Below, in pieces: positions 1 through 5,533 of a DNA stretch of 6,659 nt. Position 1 is the first letter of the stretch. The number at the start of each line of letters is the position of its first letter. Source of the stretch: Gammaproteobacteria bacterium (lineage in GTDB: Bacteria; Pseudomonadota; Gammaproteobacteria; Eutrophobiales; Eutrophobiaceae); NCBI GenBank assembly GCA_012270695.1, contig JAAXHV010000105.1, forward strand, positions 1-6,659, written 5' to 3'. Both the position numbers and the translations under genes were made by a program. The notes under the pieces are model-generated. The model saw only the letters and a program-made list of their open reading frames with translations, made no database searches and was not told the origin of the DNA.

Positions 1-1879
1 CCGGGGTCAGGTTGATTGACAGCAGCGCTTCCACGCCGGCGACCGTCGCCGCATCGCCGTTGAACGCATCGCCGACCGTGCAGTCTGTTCCTGATGACGA
101 GGTGCATTCGCCGAGGATGTTATCGTAATCACTGAGGAACCCGATCACCTCCCCGCGCAGGCCGTTGCGCGCGTAACGCAGCCCCAGTTCATAGTTGATC
201 GCCTCTTCCTCTTTGACGTCCGGGGCGTTGCTGGGCGCGGTAAACCCTTTATGCGCGCCTGCCAGCAGCGTCAGGTTGTCGTTGATACGATAGAGAACGC
301 CCAGGCCGGGGAGCCACACCTTGGTGCTGTTTTCCCGGCTGTCCCGGAAGATATTACGCGCGCCAGCCTGCTCGCCCCGATCGCGCCAGCGGGTGCGTTT
401 CTGGTTGATGTCTTCATAGCGTATCCCCGGACTGAACATCCAGTTGCCCCATTCGATTTGATCATAGACGTGAACGGCGACCGCTTCGGCTTCCTGCACG
501 CGGTTGCCGGCATTGCCAAGCAACCCCGGATCGTCCAACACCAGTCTGCCGTTTTCCTGGTGGTAGCTACTGTTGCGCTGCAGCCGGTCTTCTTCATCTT
601 CGTGGTAGCGGACGCCGATTTCCAGGTTATGGCTGGTCGCGCCGATATCGCCACTCCAGTTGAGATTGAACTGCACGCCGCGGGAGTAGTATTCCCGGGC
701 GTTGGAGCGGACCTGAATGCTGCCGGGCGCGGTATCGAGCGTTCCGTCCAGGATGCCCTGGAGTTCCACCGGGCTCAACGCGCCCAGTGAACTGCCCTGG
801 TTTACCGCGCGGATGACGTTGAACCAACTGGTGCGGCTTAATTCCTCGGCATTCGCGCTGCCGTCCGCGTCCAGACCCTCGGTTTTGAACCAGTTACGTT
901 CGTGTTCGTTGTTGTAGCCGGTAACCGCGATGTTCAGGTTGTCCGTGATTTCAAGCTTGTAGCGCAGGATATACTGGAAGTGCTCCGTGGCGATGTTGTC
1001 CAGTTCCGACACCGCGTAGCGGCGGTAGGCGTCTTTCTCAAAATCCGCATCGGTCAGCCCGAGGTAGCTCTGTTCCGAATCCTGGTCTGCGTATTGAAAC
1101 TTGAAGTCCAGTTGGTGACGGGAATCGGGTGAAGCAAAACGCAGCTTGAGTGTATAGTCCTCCAGCCTGAGCCCGGTATCGCCGCCAGAGTTATCGAGGT
1201 CCTGAAAGCCGTCCGAACCCCATTGGTGAGTTTCGACCAGGAATCCAAGACCGTTCCCAACCTCGCCTCCGTAATGGGCATGGACCCGGTAAGTCGCGTC
1301 CTCACCGCCCTCTGCCATGACCATACCCTGCAGTTCATCAGGTATGGGTGTCGAGATCATGTTCAACGCGCCACCGATAGTGTAGGGCCCCTGAGTGATC
1401 GCGGCGGGACCTTTCAATACCTCGAATGCATACATGCGGCCCGCGGTGGGGAAGTAGTAGGCCGACGGCGCCGAATAGGGCGCTGGGGCAATCAGCACGT
1501 TGTCCTCCAAGAGAGTGATACGGCCGCTACGCTCCGTGGCGACACCGCGAATACTGATGTTGGGGCGCAAACCGTAACCGTCTTCCAGCTGTATCGAGAC
1601 ACCCGGCACCTCGCGCCCGATACGCTGGATATCGGGATAAGAAAATTTCTCCAGCTCCTCCTGGCCGATGAAGTGAGCCGAACCGGCAACCCCTCGGGCC
1701 TCGGCCTGACTGCCGACAACGGTGATTTCCTCATCGATATCCTGGTCGGCGGCAAATGTCGGTAAGTGCAAAGCTGCCACGGCCAGACCCGAGTATATTG
1801 CCGTCATGGTGCGAAGCAGCCACCCGTTATGAGAACTTCGGCTGTGACGTCGCTTCGGCCAACGGGAAATAATCGGCAT
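1..1879 (-). CDS. FecA-like TonB-dependent outer-membrane receptor (3' end off the left edge)
   Basis: This frame reads without a break for 626 codons and leaves the window; the family usually has about 700-800 residues, so roughly 100 C-terminal residues are missing. The protein should be an outer-membrane beta-barrel that imports a ferric chelate using TonB energy. Visible parts are a basic N-terminus, a hydrophobic stretch at residues 26-43 with likely signal cleavage near TFA/AD, a TonB box around EEITVVGS (50-57), a plug domain at about 65-180, and barrel after that. The plug core (RPNISIRGV at 105-113, LLEDNVLIAPAP at 123-134, EVLKGPAAITQGPYTIGGAL at 153-172) resembles FecA-type receptors for ferric citrate. 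FecA's N-terminal signalling domain is absent. The ATG at 1879 is chosen because AAGGAG lies 7 nt upstream; M25 (1807) would give a more usual signal peptide but lacks a ribosome site. The gene has its own Fur-box promoter. The substrate is inferred only from the family. Confidence 0.93.
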   Translation of the reverse strand, partial: MPIISRWPKRRHSRSSHNGWLLRTMTAIYSGLAVAALHLPTFAADQDIDEEITVVGSQAEARGVAGSAHFIGQEELEKFSYPDIQRIGREVPGVSIQLEDGYGLRPNISIRGVATERSGRITLLEDNVLIAPAPYSAPSAYYFPTAGRMYAFEVLKGPAAITQGPYTIGGALNMISTPIPDELQGMVMAEGGEDATYRVHAHYGGEVGNGLGFLVETHQWGSDGFQDLDNSGGDTGLRLEDYTLKLRFASPDSRHQLDFKFQYADQDSEQSYLGLTDADFEKDAYRRYAVSELDNIATEHFQYILRYKLEITDNLNIAVTGYNNEHERNWFKTEGLDADGSANAEELSRTSWFNVIRAVNQGSSLGALSPVELQGILDGTLDTAPGSIQVRSNAREYYSRGVQFNLNWSGDIGATSHNLEIGVRYHEDEEDRLQRNSSYHQENGRLVLDDPGLLGNAGNRVQEAEAVAVHVYDQIEWGNWMFSPGIRYEDINQKRTRWRDRGEQAGARNIFRDSRENSTKVWLPGLGVLYRINDNLTLLAGAHKGFTAPSNAPDVKEEEAINYELGLRYARNGLRGEVIGFLSDYDNILGECTSSSGTDCTVGDAFNGDAATVAGVEALLSINLTP

Positions 1880-1886
1880 GAGTTTT

Positions 1887-1892
1887 CTCCTT
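1887..1892 (-). promoter_or_regulatory. Ribosome binding site of the receptor gene
   Basis: On the minus strand AAGGAG sits 7 nt before the ATG at 1879. It decides in favour of this start over the in-frame ATG at 1807, which has no such site. Confidence 0.75.
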
Positions 1893-1940
1893 ATATCATT
1901 CGTATTGGTGTTATAACTGATGCCAATGGTTAGGCGTGAC

Positions 1941-1959
1941 ACAAATGATAATTATTCTT
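1941..1959. promoter_or_regulatory. Fur-box-like operator upstream of the TonB-dependent receptor
   Basis: The 19-bp stretch matches the Fur consensus GATAATGATAATCATTATC at 13 of 19 positions, with the core ATGATAATTATT at 1945-1956. In the 7-1-7 view, TGATAAT-T-ATTCTTA (1946-1960) matches 12 of 14 positions. It overlaps the -10 element of the receptor promoter, so Fur with Fe2+ would be expected to block transcription when iron is plentiful. Fur is not encoded in the window; the assignment rests on sequence match and gene function. Confidence 0.7.
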
Positions 1960-1973
1960 ATTTGCATTTGCAA
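1945..1973 (-). promoter_or_regulatory. Sigma-70-type promoter of the receptor gene
   Basis: On the minus strand there is TTGCAA (1973-1968, 4/6 match to the -35 consensus), a 17-nt spacer, and TATCAT (1950-1945, 5/6 match to the -10 consensus). The predicted transcript start is near 1938, giving a leader of about 60 nt. The -10 element lies inside the Fur-box-like site, which is the classic arrangement for iron-dependent repression. Confidence 0.6.
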
Positions 1974-2128
1974 GGGTTTTTTCTGTTTCCCATGCCTGGC
2001 GAGGGCTTATCGCTGAACGCGATGCAGATACTATTGGACCCTGATGAAGACGCGACCCGGCTCTGCTTACGACATGCAGGGACAAATTCAAGCAGGAAAC
2101 GAGGCAGGGATTGGATGTGGGGAGATAT

Positions 2129-2329
2129 TTACTCGGCGGCTACGGCTCCCAGGCCGGGGGTAGCGAACATGAATGCTTCGGCAAGATAGTCTTCCAGGCA
2201 GTCGTCGCAGGAACCACATACGCGCACGGCGTCCAGTTTTTGCCTGAGTTGGCCGGTCGTCAGCGCGCCTTCGCCTATAGCTTGCCTGATTTGGTTTTCC
2301 GTTACCGCGTTACATACACATACGTACAT
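2129..2329 (-). CDS. bfd: Bacterioferritin-associated ferredoxin (Bfd)
   Basis: A 66-residue [2Fe-2S] protein starting MYVCVCNAVTENQIRQAI. The four cluster ligands of the family are present with family spacing: C4 and C6 (CxC), then C38 and C41 (CxxC). A fifth cysteine, C44, follows. In studied bacteria Bfd docks on bacterioferritin near the haem and passes electrons in, so that stored Fe3+ is reduced and released to the cytosol. Its partner bfr is the next gene upstream on the same strand, 226 nt away, with a separate promoter. The frame stays open 23 codons further upstream to 2398, but that extension covers the promoter and Fur box, while homology starts exactly at the ATG at 2329; a weak GAGAG lies about 10 nt before it. 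The tail after about residue 53 (FMFATPGLGAVAAE) is not part of the family core. Fur control suggests induction under iron starvation, matching its iron-release role. Confidence 0.95.
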   Translation of the reverse strand: MYVCVCNAVTENQIRQAIGEGALTTGQLRQKLDAVRVCGSCDDCLEDYLAEAFMFATPGLGAVAAE

Positions 2330-2369
2330 CGGATAGTGCTCTCTGCGTGTAGGTTGGATAATAACACGA

Positions 2370-2398
2370 ATGGTAGAACAAATGAGAATCATTTGCAA
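2370..2398 (-). promoter_or_regulatory. Candidate sigma-70 promoter of bfd
   Basis: On the minus strand there is TTGCAA (2398-2393), a 17-nt spacer, and TACCAT (2375-2370, 4/6 match). The -35 element and spacer length are the same as in the receptor promoter at 1945-1973. A better -10 hexamer, TATTAT (2363-2358), exists further downstream but has no -35 element at a suitable distance. The Fur-box-like site fills the spacer. Confidence 0.45.
2378..2396. promoter_or_regulatory. Fur-box-like operator upstream of bfd
   Basis: The stretch matches the 19-bp Fur consensus at 13 of 19 positions, with the core ATGAGAATCATT at 2382-2393 (11 of 12). It contains a perfect inverted repeat, CAAATGA-gaa-TCATTTG (2379-2395). 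It lies between the -35 and -10 elements of the likely bfd promoter, about 50 nt before the start codon. Repression of bfd by Fur is established in other bacteria, which supports the reading. Confidence 0.72.
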
Positions 2399-2461
2399 GA
2401 AATATTTTTATCCTCTGCCCCGGATGCAGGGCAACCGTATATTTTCTGTCAGAGAGAACAA

Positions 2462-2487
2462 CGGGGCAGGTTTCAAATCTGTCCCCG
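2462..2487. repeat. REP-like imperfect palindrome in the bfr-bfd gap
   Basis: The 26 bases form a hairpin: CGGGGCAG (2462-2469) pairs with CTG-T-CCCCG (2479-2487, one bulged T), extended inward by a G.T and two T-A pairs around a 3-nt loop. The pattern GGGG-ACAG-rich arm, TTTSAAA centre, CTGT-CCCC arm resembles palindromes I recall as scattered between genes in many proteobacteria, often linked with REP-associated (IS200-like) tyrosine transposases. Only one copy is visible and there is no transposase here, so repeat status is from recall rather than shown by the window. It could also act as a transcript 3' stabiliser for bfr. Confidence 0.45.
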
Positions 2488-2492
2488 GCGGC

Positions 2493-2513
2493 CTCTGAAC
2501 CCTGATTTCAGAG
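2493..2513 (-). terminator. Weak hairpin downstream of bfr, possible transcript end
   Basis: A perfect 7-bp stem, CTCTGAA with TTCAGAG, closes a 7-nt loop 43 nt after the bfr stop codon. No T-run follows on the minus strand, so it does not meet the usual intrinsic-terminator pattern. It is listed because bfr and bfd seem to be separately promoted and something should separate them. Confidence 0.22.
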
Positions 2514-2555
2514 AACAGTCGTGGAAACTTCGCAAACAGGATTCCGGTACGCGGG

Positions 2556-3020
2556 TTACATCTTGGATTGCTGGTAATTCTCAATGCCGACTTTTTCTAT
2601 CAGCCCGAGCTGGGTTTCCAGCCAGTCCACGTGTTCCTCCTCGTCTTCGAGGATATCTTGCAGGAGCTCACGGCTGATATAATCCCCCTCGGACTCGCAG
2701 TGGGCTATGGCCTCCCGCAGCAAGGGTATGGCGAGATGTTCCTGTTTCAGATCGCATTCCAGCATCTCTATGGTATTTTCACCGATAAACAACCTGCCCA
2801 GGTCCTGCAGGTTAGGCAGGCCATCCAGGAAAAGAATACGTTCTATCAGCTCGTCGGCATGTTTCATCTCTTCGACAGATTCACGGTACTCATGCTCGTT
2901 CAATTCCTTCAGGCCCCAGTCCTTCCACATACGGGCATGCAGGAAATACTGGTTAATCGCTGTCAATTCGTTCTTGAGTACTTTGTTGAGGTACTCGATA
3001 ATTTTCTTGTCGCCTTGCAT
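2556..3020 (-). CDS. bfr: Bacterioferritin (haem-containing ferritin, Bfr)
   Basis: The 154-residue length fits the family. Bacterioferritin assembles into a 24-subunit cytoplasmic shell that oxidises Fe2+ and stores it as ferric mineral. All six di-iron ferroxidase ligands are present at E. coli numbering: E18, E51, H54, E94, E127 and H130. The haem-ligand methionine M52 is also present, so this is a haem-binding, catalytically complete subunit and not the Met-less or centre-less partner found in some two-subunit systems. The N-terminus (GDKKIIEYLNKVLKNELTAI at 3-22) is typical. The ATG at 3020 has AGAGG 6 nt upstream. It is followed on the same strand by bfd, whose product is expected to reduce and release the stored iron. 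The promoter is strong and lies about 90 nt upstream, with a Fur-like box further up. The antisense frame over the gene has no family features. Confidence 0.97.
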   Translation of the reverse strand: MQGDKKIIEYLNKVLKNELTAINQYFLHARMWKDWGLKELNEHEYRESVEEMKHADELIERILFLDGLPNLQDLGRLFIGENTIEMLECDLKQEHLAIPLLREAIAHCESEGDYISRELLQDILEDEEEHVDWLETQLGLIEKVGIENYQQSKM

Positions 3021-3079
3021 AATAGACCTCTAAAATAAAACGAAATAATCAATACCGGTTCCAGCTGACAAAGAGTCTG

Positions 3080-3099
3080 GTTCTGCTCTCCGTCAGAAC
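3080..3099 (-). other. Hairpin in the bfr leader
   Basis: GTTCTG (3080-3085) pairs with CAGAAC (3094-3099) around an 8-nt loop. It falls inside the predicted bfr leader of about 90 nt (transcript start near 3111, ATG at 3020). Its role is unknown; leaders of this length can be sites of translational control by small RNAs, but nothing here shows that. Confidence 0.25.
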
Positions 3100-3117
3100 A
3101 GCGGGAACACAGGTTCA

Positions 3118-3146
3118 ATAATAACGCGTCAATTCCTGTATGTCAA
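3118..3146 (-). promoter_or_regulatory. Near-consensus sigma-70 promoter of bfr
   Basis: On the minus strand there is a perfect TTGACA (3146-3141), a 17-nt spacer, and TATTAT (3123-3118, 5/6 match). This is the strongest promoter-like sequence in the window. The predicted start is near 3111, about 90 nt before the bfr ATG. The Fur-like box lies upstream of its -35 element and does not overlap it, so simple promoter occlusion of bfr by Fur is not expected. Confidence 0.7.
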
Positions 3147-3162
3147 ATATAAGTTATTGATA

Positions 3163-3182
3163 TTAAATGAAAATTGTTATCA
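3163..3182. promoter_or_regulatory. Fur-box-like operator in the divergent bfr / unknown-gene region
   Basis: TGAAAAT-T-GTTATCA (3168-3182) matches the 7-1-7 Fur motif TGATAAT-N-ATTATCA at 12 of 14 positions, and the 19-mer from 3163 matches the consensus at 13 of 19. It lies between divergent genes: upstream of the bfr -35 element on one side, and just before TATACT (3185-3190), a candidate -10 for the plus-strand gene, on the other. Position suggests repression of the plus-strand gene and, possibly, activation of bfr. Confidence 0.65.
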
Positions 3183-3184
3183 TT

Positions 3185-3190
3185 TATACT
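3185..3190 (+). promoter_or_regulatory. Candidate -10 element for the plus-strand gene
   Basis: TATACT matches the -10 consensus at 5 of 6 positions. The best -35 candidate, TTGATA (3157-3162), is 22 nt upstream, which is too far; TTAAAT (3163-3168) has a 16-nt spacer but is a poor match. The promoter call is therefore weak. If used, transcription would start near 3197 and the Fur-like box would cover the spacer. Confidence 0.3.
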
Positions 3191-3304
3191 AGCATGACCA
3201 GCTGATTCCCGGGCAATTCCATTCTCCGGTCCGCAACCGAATAAACCCTGGCATCCAGATTTGGTCATTCCACCCGCAACCGTTTTCATCAGGCAAGTTC
3301 CGAC

Positions 3305-4876
3305 TTGCCATACTCCACAACACGGTGGGATATATTGAAAGCCAAACAGTTACCAGCGGAGACGACCTGGTTTTGCGTTCGGAGGGACGCGGCAGCAAAG
3401 CATTACGGCTGGATAGACAACGCTTCCCTCGTTGACCTGCCCACTCATGTCGATGCACAGCGGGGAGATGTGCTGGAGGTCTGCATCTGTGATAATTTTC
3501 GCCCGGTTTCACCGGATCGGTTTCCCCAGGTTTTTTACGAACGCGCCCGCGGTCTTGTGGGTATGGAGATCAGCTTTCGCGGTGAGACTGCCCGATTTTC
3601 TCCGACTCGGATGCTCTCAGCCAACCTCCGGTTCAAACGGGCACGGGACAAGTTTCTCGGTAAATCGGAACCCAAAGCTGACGATTTTGCCTCTGAAGGA
3701 AGCCTACGCGCTTTTTCAGCCCGGCAGTTCTTGTTACCGGTCAATGATAAGACTGAAAAAGTAGAATTGTATCGCGGAGCGACCCTGATAGCTGCAACTC
3801 CCGCGCCCGGTGAGAACCGTGCAGCCGACCTGGCTGATGGAATTGGCCAATGGATGATTTGTAACCTGTCCCGCGAAGGCGCGCTACCTTACAAGTATTG
3901 GCCGAGCCGCGGCGAGGAGTCGCCGGCCGATAACGCCATACGCCGTTTTCTGGCAACGCTCTCTCTTACCCGCTTGGCAAAGTTGCGCCGGAGCAATGAG
4001 TTGCGCGATGCAGCCCGCCTTAACCTCCGTTTTAACCTGAAGCGTTATTTTCAGGATATCGGTGGCGGGCGGGGCGCCATAGTAGAAAGTACAGGCGCCA
4101 AACTCGGCGCCGCCGCTGTCGCTGCGCTGGCGATCCTGGAAACCCCCGCGAGCGCGGAATTTCAGACTGAGTTGGCCATGCTCGCGGCGGGCGTGAATTC
4201 GCTCTGGGACAAGGAACTGGGGTTTCGCACATTCTTTTTTCCGCCGGAGAGAGACGGTGATAACTGGAACTTCTATTCGGGTGAAGCCCTGTTGTTCTGG
4301 GCGGAAGCGAAGCGCCGAAAAACCAATCTCGCACCGTCACTTGAGCGTTGTGCGGAAGTCTTCTCTCGTTGTCGCGAGCGCCATTACCAGGCGCGTAACC
4401 CGGCCTTTGTGCCCTGGCATACCCAAGCCTGCGTATCGCTTTTCAAACAAACGGGGCGGCGCGAATTCGCTGATTTCGTGTTTGAAATCAACGACTGGCT
4501 ATTACCGATGCAACAATGGGATGGACTGGAACCGGACCTGCGTGGGCGATTCTATAACCCGCAACGACCGGAGTATGGCCCGCCGCATGCGGCCTCGACG
4601 GGGGCATATCTGGAGGGGCTGGCCGATGCCCTGGCCCTGGCTCGCACGCTCAGGAGCTCGGCGCGCATCACTACTTATGAACGCGCTGTTGAGCGCGGGT
4701 TGCGGTCCTTGCGACAACTGCAATTTCGCGACCTTAACGACATGTTTTATATTTCAAAAAAACAACGCGTGATGGGCGCGCTGCGCACGGAGGCTTATAA
4801 CAATGCCATACGCATAGACTCGGCCGCCCATGCCCTGGCCGCCGCCATCAAACTATTACGTCCGGAAAATTTTTAG
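3305..4876 (+). CDS. Protein of unknown function with a probable C-terminal (alpha/alpha) toroid domain
   Basis: I do not recognise this gene by name. The frame gives 523 residues from a TTG at 3305. An N-terminal part (about 10-165) looks mixed alpha/beta, with a conserved-looking block around GLVGMEISFRGETARFSPTR (83-102). From about 175 onward, helices rich in small residues recur (AIRRFLATLSLTRLA 211-225, KLGAAAVAALAI 266-277, YSGEALLFWAEA 324-335, STGAYLEGLADALALA 431-446, IDSAAHALAAAIKLL 504-518). This suits a six-hairpin toroid such as those of glycan-processing and related enzymes; that fold call is inference. No signal peptide or membrane span is evident. The start is unclear: TTG at 3305 has no ribosome site, and TTG at 3335 has GGTGGG 5 nt before it. 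The only upstream in-frame ATG (3194) is cut off by stops at 3203 and 3242. It is divergent from bfr and possibly Fur-regulated. Confidence 0.82.
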   Translation: MPYSTTRWDILKAKQLPAETTWFCVRRDAAAKHYGWIDNASLVDLPTHVDAQRGDVLEVCICDNFRPVSPDRFPQVFYERARGLVGMEISFRGETARFSPTRMLSANLRFKRARDKFLGKSEPKADDFASEGSLRAFSARQFLLPVNDKTEKVELYRGATLIAATPAPGENRAADLADGIGQWMICNLSREGALPYKYWPSRGEESPADNAIRRFLATLSLTRLAKLRRSNELRDAARLNLRFNLKRYFQDIGGGRGAIVESTGAKLGAAAVAALAILETPASAEFQTELAMLAAGVNSLWDKELGFRTFFFPPERDGDNWNFYSGEALLFWAEAKRRKTNLAPSLERCAEVFSRCRERHYQARNPAFVPWHTQACVSLFKQTGRREFADFVFEINDWLLPMQQWDGLEPDLRGRFYNPQRPEYGPPHAASTGAYLEGLADALALARTLRSSARITTYERAVERGLRSLRQLQFRDLNDMFYISKKQRVMGALRTEAYNNAIRIDSAAHALAAAIKLLRPENF

Positions 4877-4899
4877 CCCGGATTTAACCTCGGGCTAAA
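4872..4899. terminator. Bidirectional hairpin between convergent genes, stop codons in its arms
   Basis: TTTAGCCCG (4872-4880) and CGGGCTAAA (4891-4899) form a perfect 9-bp stem with a 10-nt loop. The TAG stop of the plus-strand gene (4874-4876) lies in one arm and the TAG stop of the minus-strand hydroxylase gene (4897-4895) in the other. On the minus strand the stem is followed by AATTTT; on the plus strand no T-run follows, so termination is likely better for the minus-strand operon. Confidence 0.7.
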
Positions 4900-5533
4900 C
4901 GTAATACCCATGTCCAGGCGCGGGTAATATGTCAAAGATCAAATGTACTCGCGGCTCATCGGACAGGTTCCTGGCTTGGTGCTCGGACTTGTTGTCGAAG
5001 CTCCACAATTCCCCTTCGCGCATCACAACTGTTTCACTTCCCGAAGTCATCAGGCTGCCTGTCGGGCTATAAAGCACCAGGTGGTAGCGATCTCGCACTC
5101 GGTAATAGTCCCCCATATCCACATGCGGACGGACCCATCCGCCCGGTTGCAGCGCAACCAGGGTAGCACGTCCGAGCTCACCTTCCTCAAGGTCGGCAAT
5201 ACGCTGGCAGAATGCCAAGGCAGACGGAAAGCGTCCAGCGGTTTTAGTGACGCGGCTTTCATGGACGTCGTTGGCATTTTTTGCGCCTGGCGGCAGAGGT
5301 TTTTTCGCGACGCGCAAAAATATGTTCTGCGTGTCTCGCTGACAACGAATCTTCCGCTGGCGGCTGGTATCGGCCAGCCACATCTCCGGCGCCGCGGCTA
5401 ACTCTGACACAAGCGGGGTTATGTCGATACCTCTGGCGACTCTGGTAAAGTGTGATAATGCTGCTGCAGACACGTCCTGAGTTTCTCTTGGCACAGTTGG
5501 TCTATGCAAATCAGAACAGGAAGTCTGCTGCAT
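4895..5533 (-). CDS. Aspartyl/asparaginyl beta-hydroxylase-family 2-oxoglutarate/Fe(II) oxygenase
   Basis: From the ATG at 5533 the product has 212 residues. The family hydroxylates a carbon on Asp/Asn side chains, or on lipid A acyl chains in the LpxO branch, using Fe2+, O2 and 2-oxoglutarate. The double-stranded beta-helix core is at about 115-205: QPGGWVRPHVDMGDYYRVRD with iron ligands H137 and D139, then RYHLVLYS, EGELWSFDN, and SEHQARN with the distal iron ligand H185. RVHLIFD carries R195, placed to bind 2-oxoglutarate. No signal peptide or membrane anchor is seen, so it should act in the cytosol, unlike membrane-bound LpxO. The start is uncertain: the frame is open to a TTG at 5560, and another TTG (5509) falls just after the upstream stop; family similarity begins near residue 28. 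With the ATG it overlaps the RTX gene end by 23 nt, implying co-transcription. The substrate is unknown; the RTX protein is a candidate. Confidence 0.9.
   Translation of the reverse strand: MQQTSCSDLHRPTVPRETQDVSAAALSHFTRVARGIDITPLVSELAAAPEMWLADTSRQRKIRCQRDTQNIFLRVAKKPLPPGAKNANDVHESRVTKTAGRFPSALAFCQRIADLEEGELGRATLVALQPGGWVRPHVDMGDYYRVRDRYHLVLYSPTGSLMTSGSETVVMREGELWSFDNKSEHQARNLSDEPRVHLIFDILPAPGHGYYV

Noticed and set aside
271..1338. Short minus-strand frames suggesting that the receptor gene is broken
   Set aside because: They are out-of-frame shadows; the receptor frame itself can be read without a stop from 1879 to the left edge, so there is no frameshift.
251..1765. Long plus-strand open frames (for example 251-790 and 1223-1765)
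   Set aside because: They lie antisense to the continuous TonB-dependent receptor frame and have no recognisable domain.
1920..2189. Plus-strand 89-codon frame between bfd and the receptor gene
   Set aside because: It starts in the receptor leader, crosses the Fur box and ends inside bfd on the opposite strand; there is no sign of coding.
2330..2398. N-terminal extension of Bfd by 23 residues
   Set aside because: The extension would be encoded by the promoter and Fur box, and family similarity starts exactly at the ATG at 2329.
2416..2433. TGCCC/GGGCA hairpin with 8-nt loop as a terminator for bfr
   Set aside because: The stem is only 5 bp and no T-run follows on the minus strand; it is likely chance in a GC-rich patch.
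2568..3038. Plus-strand frame of 156 codons covering bfr
   Set aside because: It is fully antisense to bacterioferritin, whose frame has every ligand residue conserved; the antisense product shows no family pattern or ribosome site.
3189..3512. Minus-strand frame of 107 codons upstream of bfr
   Set aside because: It overlaps the 5' part of the plus-strand gene and part of the divergent regulatory region, has no recognisable domain and no ribosome site that I can see.
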